64,000 nucleotides of DNA from Dallia pectoralis (taxonomy: Eukaryota; Chordata; Actinopteri; Esociformes; Umbridae), in the NCBI GenBank assembly GCA_029465975.1, contig CM055728.1, positions 28,655,052 through 28,719,051 on the forward strand, read 5' to 3'. Below, piece by piece: positions 56,954 to 64,000 of this stretch; position 1 is the first letter of the stretch, and every line of letters starts with the position of its first letter. The translations under genes and the position numbers were made by a program. The notes below the pieces were generated by a model, which worked only from the letters and a program-made list of their open reading frames with translations, was not told the DNA's origin and did no database searches.

Positions 56954-57729
56954 GGGGAGCTGAGGAACATGGCACCCGGGCTGGGGTGCACTAACGCCGC
57001 AACAACTACACCGGCCTGGCCAAGTTGCTGTTTCAGATCTAGAAAAAGAAAACAACAACAAAAACAATCTTGGTACTGGTGACAAATTGCACGTTTCCCT
57101 CAGTGATACTGACTCACACAGCCACAGATCAGAAACTGTTTTCCCTCCCCCAGGCTACCGTAGCATCAGCTAACGCGTAGAGCCATTTCCCTAACCGAGC
57201 AAACCTTTAATTTATCTATGCAGACACTGTATCATCTGAACACTCATGTTGAGTTGCTACTTTATTATTTTACCGAGTTGGCCGAATTCCTTGCAGGAAA
57301 ACAGCAGCTCGCACGGATGCTGTATATAACCAGCCTGCTTAGTGTCTGTTTACGTCTCCAGCTGCTCATACCCGTCGACTAACAGCTAATAATAATAATG
57401 GCTAACACAGTGGCAACCGATATAATACACCAATAATACTTGAGATAAATCTGTTAATCATGTTTATCGTACTAAACTCATTTACTCGGTAAACATAATA
57501 CTATATGACCTACGCAGCATTAGTCGCTAGCAGGTTAGCAATCCAGAATGCTAGCAAATAGCGCTAGATAAACACTCAGCAAATATGACAGCTAGCAAAA
57601 ACACTAGCCTTAATTCTGCCCATTGCCGTATTGATTGTGACTATTGCGTTATAATGCGTGCATTATTCCCCATGCCTGTTATGATAACATTTGCATTGCT
57701 GTCATGCTGATATGTAGGGCCCCACATAC

Positions 57730-57860
57730 CGTTTTGGTCCCCAGTTTCAAGGATTGTGTTTATTTTGCCAGAGCGCCATGCAAGCTAGACGAAAACACGG
57801 AAACCGTAACCGGTCGTTCGCATCGAAAACATCGGTAAAGACCGGGCTACGCCCATCTGC
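57730..57860 (-). other. asb8: Candidate asb8 5'-UTR exon and promoter region
   Basis: CpG-rich patch; on the minus strand a donor-like ACG|GTATGT lies at 57730. A tandem 20-bp repeat (CGCCCATCTGCGTGTCACCG type) is at about 57847-57887. There is no direct evidence for transcription. Confidence 0.3.
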
Positions 57861-57889
57861 GTGTCACCGCCCATCTGCGTGTCTCCGCC

Positions 57890-59904
57890 TACCAAATCTA
57901 CACCAACTCAAAAATGTGCGTAAACCCCTCGTGTGAATAATAATAAACATTTCGACACACAAGTCAACGACTCTAACTTATGAGTGCTTTTGTACTTTTG
58001 TTGACCATTTTAAATTGGTCCTTTAAACAATAGCAGACTCAATGGTGACACGCTTTTATCTCAGACCATCACACACGCATTATCTCCAAATATGGTCATG
58101 GTTCAAGATTTAACATTGCTGACATTTTAGACATCGGTTGAAAAAAAAAAATCAAGGCCGATCTAGAAATCTCCATGCATCATAAAACACGGATCATTAC
58201 CATGTGTAGACCAGTCAGTCAGAAATAGATAAATAACAAGTGGGTTTTAATTCTCTCTAACGCGACTAATAAATAAGCAAACGTTTGTATCCGTTTTATC
58301 CTATAAAACGGATACAACGTCTTCCTTTAGAGGTCATTGACCTTGGTATCGGGGTCAAGCGGGACACCGCGCTGAGGTCAACCTCCAAGATCACATACTG
58401 ACGGAAAAACTTCCAGTTTGTTATAGACCTTGACTCATGTTAACACGACAGATCTCTCCTGGCTACTCAGAGTATCCAACAGGTGAGAGAAAGCAACAGG
58501 TTTTTTTTTCAGAGAACAGAATCTCTCAACTTCATTTTACACATTTGGATCATTAGGACCACATTGTCACTGCAATTGACACCTTCAATAATTCTAACTG
58601 ACGGAACACAGTTGGTTGTTTATGCTTCTAACTTTAATAATGAAAATATCTCGTAATTTTGGAAAACCCCTGATACCATAATCTTGCGCTTGCTACACGG
58701 GCGTCTAAGTGTCAGCAACCTTTAGCACCAACTAGTTAGGTGGCTCACACTGTGGTCATTTTGGCCAGTTGGTGGCAGCACACACCTACAGAACCACTCT
58801 TCCTTCACCACTCTCTGGGGTTCGGTTAGAACTGCATGGCTTTCGTACCTACTGGTTCTGGACCTCCAGTACTTTTAAGTATATAGCCACGCTGTTGTCT
58901 CTGCACACAAACACGACAGAGGACCACTCTTCCAAGTTCTCCTGGACGTGGTCTTGAAGTACGCTTTAGCAGTGGTTCCCTGCAGTTGTTGGCGGTAGGT
59001 CACTGGTCAACTGTTCAGAGGAACATGCCATATAATGCATATGCCCGGTTGTTTTTAACGTAAGACCTGGGACAATTAGCTAGGGGTCGGGGTCTATCAG
59101 AAGCTCTTGGGCCACAGAACACAAACACTTAACATTAAACACATCCGACATGTTGCATTTCAGTGTGTCAATTCACCCACCATTCACCAGATTTGTCCAA
59201 ATCAAACCCGTTAGAACAATGATACAGACAATAGTAATAAAAGGTTAGGAGCAAAGATCAGAAAAACAATCTGCAACCTGGGGCTGTGCCACAGCCTGGA
59301 GGACAGACAAACTCAGTAACATTATTTTGCATGCACGTCATGAAATGGAATCAGCACTGGTTGACATTCCATGTCAGCATGGACAATCTGTCAAAACCTA
59401 GACTTCTACATCATGACATGTGAGAACTGCAAATTTGATAGTGGAGTGGCCTCCTATTGTCCCCAGCACAAGGTGCACCAGAGGAATGACTATGCAGTTT
59501 TGCCACAATCTGACAGGTGTATAATGACTATGCAGTTTTTCCACATAATCCACTTGACAGGCGTGGCTTATCTTGGCAAAGGAGACCCATTATTACCAGG
59601 GATGTAGACACATTTGTGCACCAAATGTTTTTTGTACAGTGCAAAATAAATATAAATATTACAGATTTTTTAGGGTCAGATTTTTACTATTCCTTTAGTC
59701 ATTAAGCATTTTCATCCAGATAAATTCATAAAACCAATTAGAGCCATGTCCAAGATCAGACAGATTCACTCATCAAGTCAAGAAATCAACATTTTGGTCA
59801 TTGATAACACCAGACTAACTTCCGCCTCCTCTATGTAATCTAACCAGAGATTGGGCAGATCTTGCTTAGGTTCAGAGACATACAGAACACACAGAAATCC
59901 AAAG
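57890..59904. other. asb8-larp4 intergenic DNA
   Basis: No gene recognised. Contains the hairpin at 58281-58320 and a short duplication (AATGACTATGCAGTTTT, at about 59483 and 59523). Confidence 0.45.
58281..58320. repeat. 15-bp perfect hairpin with 3-nt loop
   Basis: TTGTATCCGTTTTAT (58285-58299) and ATAAAACGGATACAA (58303-58317) pair exactly around CCT. The outer ACGT/ACGT extends the stem with a one-base bulge. Confidence 0.92.
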
Positions 59905-62537
59905 CCAAATCAAAATAATTTATTTTTTTTGGTGACATTTCATACAGACATCTAGAAGTGTCTCAAACACTTAAATCAATCCGTAGCTATATAACCATGT
60001 TGCCACCCCCAACCAAAAATTATAACAAAAACTAACCCAAACATGAAGAAAACGCTATTCCTGTAGATTTTCGCAAGCCTATCAACATTATCATATGCCT
60101 CTAAAATGATTTCACATTACTTAAACAGTAAGATTATTTTTTTAACAAGTTAGTGCATTCATTTCATTACACTAGATCACTAGCTGCTCAGAACATAATG
60201 AAAACAGCCTCAGTGATTGGTTAACTCATTTATAACAGCACTACTAGACCCAAAGTCAACATGTCAAGTATTTCTTTCAGCTGAAATCTCAAACAATGTA
60301 CAAATGTTGTCTTACGTGTGATTTTTTTGCCAATGCGACGTCACGCTCAACTTTGGGGAAACCAGCCTACCAAGATTGGGGGGAAAAAGCGATGCACAGT
60401 AGGATTAAAATAAATAGAATTTAAAAAGCAAATAATGTACAGTGAGTCCAAACTGCAAATACCAAAGTCAGTTTTCTGCCTTTGTTTCTCAAATTTTATA
60501 ACAGCAAACTCACCATAAAAAAGCTCTAAATAACCTGTGGGGGGGGGGGGTGGAGATGGGTTGAAATTTGGGAAAAACGATTTCGACATCCGAGAAACAA
60601 ATACATTCCCCACACACAACCCTCAAGAGAAAGGTTATAATATGATATAACATAGGCAACTACAACTACACATTTCATGTTCAGTTTAAAGAATACTTAA
60701 CTGACCTCATCAAGCGATTCAACTCTAGTGTCCCCCAATTGAAAATAAAATGCATATTCAGGTCACTACTTTTGACCAGGGCCCTGGTATAAAGTAGTGT
60801 ACTCAATACAGAATATGCTCCCGTTCACAGGACAACTCAATGGCTGAGTTGCTTTTACCCCAACAAGTCAATTAGGATCATAGGCAACTGGAACATAGCA
60901 GTGGTCTGACGTTTATTAACCCCTGTTACTTGGCTGCCAAATGGATTATACAGGATAGCTAAATCAAACTCTCAGCTAACGGCACTCTACACACTATATG
61001 TCAATCTGAAACCGCTAAACAATCTGTTTCTTTTCTTTTTTAGCTCTACACAAAGTTAACTTTGTTATCGTCACCTGAATATCCTGCCTTGGGCAGAATT
61101 AACCGGATCTCACAAGACCATTCAGGTCAACTTGTGGACCGAGGCAGAGTCCGGTTTGACTGAATCAACCTGAACACCAGTGCCAAATGGGTTTGTGCTC
61201 TTATCATCTCTCCTCTGAGGCAAATGTTAGGTGAGAATCCCATAAGAGTAAAGATGAGCGCAAAAGTCAACCGACACCCAGTCTATGTTAATGCATCCTT
61301 GCTCTAAGCCCCCCCCCACCCCCAGTCAATCGCCTATACTACAAACCCACCGAGAATAGTACATTGTAAACAGAGAGCGTTACTGACTATACGTATATAT
61401 GATCTGGATCTGTCAGATTGGAAATCCAGACATACCAGGAAATGAAATATCTCAAGAGATGAAACTGTAAATGAACAGCTTGGGACTTGGCCATTGCCAT
61501 CTTGGCTACACTATGCAGAGAAGTCTGATACCGCAATGTGTCGCCCTCACCAGAAACAGATGTTAATTTAAAACAAACATCACCACGCCTTCCACATTCA
61601 TACAGACGACTACGGACCCAAAAAATAATAATGATTTAAAACTGTAGCTTGATATTAGCAATATTTGTGACTTCTTTGCTGGTACCCTAAACAAGACAAT
61701 CATTAACAAGGCTCAAATGATCTTGAATTCTTCTTAGTAACCATTGGAGGTTCACCTGTAATTGCCTAATTTCAGGTAATCGATTCAGATCCTAAAACAC
61801 TAGAATCACAATCAGCCGAACGTTTGCGTGAAAATCAGGGCCAAGACAGACTAAATTGTAGCACTCTTTCCCAGTCAGTTTGTTTAGCAACAATCAATGC
61901 ATAAACAGGCCCGATCAAGCTAACCATCTTTCTCAGTCATTCAACCTTTCCAAACAGACACACAAAAACATAAGATGTCTGGTAGTCAATACATTGTTAC
62001 AGATATCTGTGTATACGACATATATGGATGTCCCTTTTCTTCTTTAGTGCATATGTTCTTTGCAGACCAACATCTATAGATAAAATGAAATGGTTGAGAA
62101 CCATAGCACAGAGCCCAGAGTCCCACCGGTTTTTATGACGAGGGGGGAAAGACTCAGCCTCCAAATGAATCACATTTTAAAATCATTGATTTTATAATCT
62201 GCTAATTAATTTGACGCAAGGCTTTAATGAGACGTTTCATTTTCCCCTTTTTGAAATCCAGCTCTGAAACTCAGGTTTACACTTCCTCAGATCTTTCTCT
62301 TATTGGGCTCCAACTCTCTCCTGGGTTTCCCGTCCGGGGTTTACTGTCACTTCGGAAAGCCTCTCAGATCAGGGAAGTCGTCCCAGGAGGCGGATCGGGA
62401 GGAGAGTTGGCTACTGTTAAGGTTTGTTGCTTTTATATGCATTTCATTTTTTTTTTTAAATATATTTATATATATCCATGTATATATTTCATACTTCTTT
62501 TTCGTGTGTATTTTTCCGTCATTCACGTCAGAAGTCT
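59905..62537 (-). other. larp4: larp4 3' UTR (inferred, about 2.6 kb)
   Basis: AT-rich unique sequence after the larp4 stop. On the minus strand an AATAAA (plus TTTATT near 59917) is a plausible end signal. G-run at 60539-60551 and a C-run near 61309. No open frame of interest. Confidence 0.45.
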
Positions 62538-62945
62538 TTACTTTGGTGACACTGGGGGGATGTTCTGCTCTTTGCCAGTGTGTCGGGGTCCTCCTTGTGG
62601 GGAGCTGCGTCGCGCTGGCGGTGGACCCCGTCTCTGTTCGCGAAACTTCAGGCCCCCAGAGGCCCCCTGCCTTGGGGGTCCGTTGTTGCGGTAGTATCCC
62701 CCGTCCCGGTGGTCACGAGGGCGACTCTCCTTGCACTCCCAGCCCCCATCCCTCTCCCTCTCCTGGGCCTTGTCCTGCCGGTCGCCCCGGGGATGGTCCG
62801 CCGGGGCCGAACCCAGCTCCTCTGCCTTGTTGACGCGGAGCTCACGCAGGGGTTGACCGGGCGTAGAGGAGGCTGTGGAGGGGGCTGGGGGAGCAGGAAG
62901 GGGGGCACGCTGGCACACCTCAGCGTAGCTTAGCTTACGGGGTTC
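62538..62945 (-). CDS. larp4: larp4 terminal coding exon
   Basis: 136 codons with stop, phase 0 at the acceptor TTGTTCAG|GAACCC. Rich in Arg, Gly, Pro and charged residues (DHPRGDRQDKAQERERDGG), which suggests a disordered tail. GC-rich against the flanking DNA. Confidence 0.92.
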   Translation of the reverse strand, partial: EPRKLSYAEVCQRAPLPAPPAPSTASSTPGQPLRELRVNKAEELGSAPADHPRGDRQDKAQERERDGGWECKESRPRDHRDGGYYRNNGPPRQGASGGLKFREQRRGPPPARRSSPQGGPRHTGKEQNIPPVSPK

Positions 62946-63572
62946 CTGAACAAGAGACGGGAAAAAACAATAGGACAAAAGTTAAAAGGAGCGGATGACA
63001 AAGACTTGGAAGTGAGTGCAAGATGGCAAAATATGACAGCTGTCACCAAGTGCTTTTACAAACACCCCGTCTGAAACGCATCAGAGCTTGCATCAACAAG
63101 TTGATACACAGCGGCTAGGAAACTGCCTGATGGATCGGAATTTAGGAAGAAACTTGGAAGAGGAACCAGGCTCTAAGTGGTGGCCGGTCCTCTTCTGGCT
63201 GAAATAGAGTAATCCTCCTAAAGACTGAATCCACCTTATTAACCAGGGCCATCAGATCTATGGCAGGATTCATAGCACCGTACCAGAGGTGCCGGGGTAG
63301 TGGGGACAGTAGTAGTAGCCGGGGTCGTCTGTGTAGCTGGCGGAGGTGGGGCGGAGGACACCGGGGCGGAGGACACCGGGGCGGAGGACACCGGGGCGGA
63401 GGACACCGGGGTGGGTTGGGGTTTGTGTCCGGACACAGATTGCTGTGTGGTCGGGGGTCCAGCTGGGATGGGCACAGAGGAAGCAGGCGTGCTGGAGGGG
63501 GTCACTTTGGGAGCGAGGGGCTCAGCCAGCCTGTCAATCTTCTCCCACTTCTTCTCCGGCTGTGGTTTGCTA
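62538..63572 (-). CDS. larp4: LARP4 (La-related protein 4), last two coding exons
   Basis: LARP4 is a cytoplasmic RNA-binding protein that binds poly(A), PABPC1 and RACK1 and stabilises mRNAs; the La module and RRM are N-terminal and lie beyond the right edge. The visible C-terminal part joins exon 63284-63572 (SKPQPEKKWEKIDRLAEPLA, Pro/Thr/Ser-rich region) with exon 62538-62945 (EPRKLSYAEVCQRAP, QPLRELRVNKAEE, GGLKFREQRRGPPPARR, then GKEQNIPPVSPK and TAA). EPRKLSYAEVCQ and the GKEQ..PP.SPK ending fit LARP4; LARP4B is the alternative. About 231 residues are in view. Confidence 0.9.
63284..63572 (-). CDS. larp4: larp4 penultimate coding exon in view
   Basis: 96 codons after one base of a split codon; acceptor TTCAACAG|TAGC, donor CTG|GTACGG. 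Encodes the KKWEKIDRLAEPLAP segment and a low-complexity region with four PVSSA repeats. Confidence 0.9.
63351..63410 (-). repeat. larp4: 15-bp coding minisatellite in larp4, 4 perfect copies
   Basis: GCGGAGGACACCGGG repeated four times without change encodes PVSSA x4 on the minus strand. Confidence 0.95.
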
Positions 63573-64000
63573 CTGTTGAAGAGAAACAAAGTATGACTAG
63601 ACGATACACCCGTATGAATACTGGTATTAGCAGGTGACTAATGTTAAACAGATTTAGATCTAATTTACATTAATTACCTGGCCTAAGGAAGATCAAATTG
63701 CACAATCAAACACTTAATTACACAAATACATCAAAGAACTCAATGTGCAATGGAATGGCATGAACATCAAACTAGTTAAGAGATGTTTGAGAGTCTGTTG
63801 TAATCAGAAAATAAAAGGACAGCAGTGACAAAGTGGACAGCTTTGTTTTATATTGCATTAATTTATTGAGACGACTTAGCGGAAACCCTGTAAATAACAC
63901 AGGATGATGTTCATATAGATTGTAAAATGTCAACTTGGGCATTCTAATAACTTCTGCTTTTCTCATACTGGAATTGCTCTGGTATTATTAACATCAAACA
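63573..64000 (-). other. larp4: larp4 intron, partial
   Basis: AT-rich, no further exon recognised before the window edge. Confidence 0.5.

Noticed and set aside
62227..62933. Plus-strand frames of 117-176 codons
   Set aside because: Antisense shadows of the GC-rich larp4 terminal exon.

Overview
This is nuclear DNA from a vertebrate, almost certainly a teleost fish. It has spliced protein genes with GT-AG introns whose closest remembered relatives are vertebrate genes, degenerate fish-type transposons (L2-like LINE, hAT, PIF/Harbinger-like, Tc1-like) and tRNA-derived SINE fragments. The salmonid/pike-like look of several repeats is only an impression from memory. There are no prokaryotic features.

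Four genes are recognisable, all on the minus strand. From left to right they are: dip2b (first coding exon only, 22595-22679, the rest lying beyond the left edge), atf7 (complete coding sequence, 11 coding exons between 29826 and 43109, 513 aa, with a probable non-coding first exon near 52258), asb8 (complete coding sequence, 3 coding exons between 55049 and 56953, 289 aa) and larp4 (the last two coding exons, 62538-63572, with a long 3' UTR to the left). Exon joins were checked by reading phase: every junction keeps frame and the exon lengths sum to whole proteins.

The rest is dominated by tandem repeats. I count more than 20 minisatellite arrays with unrelated units (8 to about 60 bp), plus many CA/GT/GA microsatellites. 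The left 11 kb is a chain of arrays and degenerate transposons. In atf7, introns 1, 3, 4 and 10 and the 5'-UTR intron each carry their own minisatellite. Most long open frames in the window come from these arrays, whose unit lengths are often multiples of three, and are not genes.

The observations I find most worth following are in atf7. Intron 10 is almost wholly a 47-bp minisatellite in which each unit copies the splice acceptor and the first bases of the last exon, and in most copies an in-frame stop follows. The donor of the bZIP exon is the first GT of a (GT)n microsatellite. In larp4 a perfect 15-bp coding repeat encodes four PVSSA units. A Tc1-like inverted-repeat transposon has a minisatellite grown from its own sequence.

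Functionally the four genes are unrelated housekeeping or regulatory genes: an adenylate-forming-domain protein (DIP2B), a stress-kinase-responsive bZIP factor (ATF7), a Cullin-5 substrate adaptor (ASB8) and a poly(A)/PABP-binding mRNA stabiliser (LARP4). Nothing suggests they form one pathway; their common orientation is a synteny feature.
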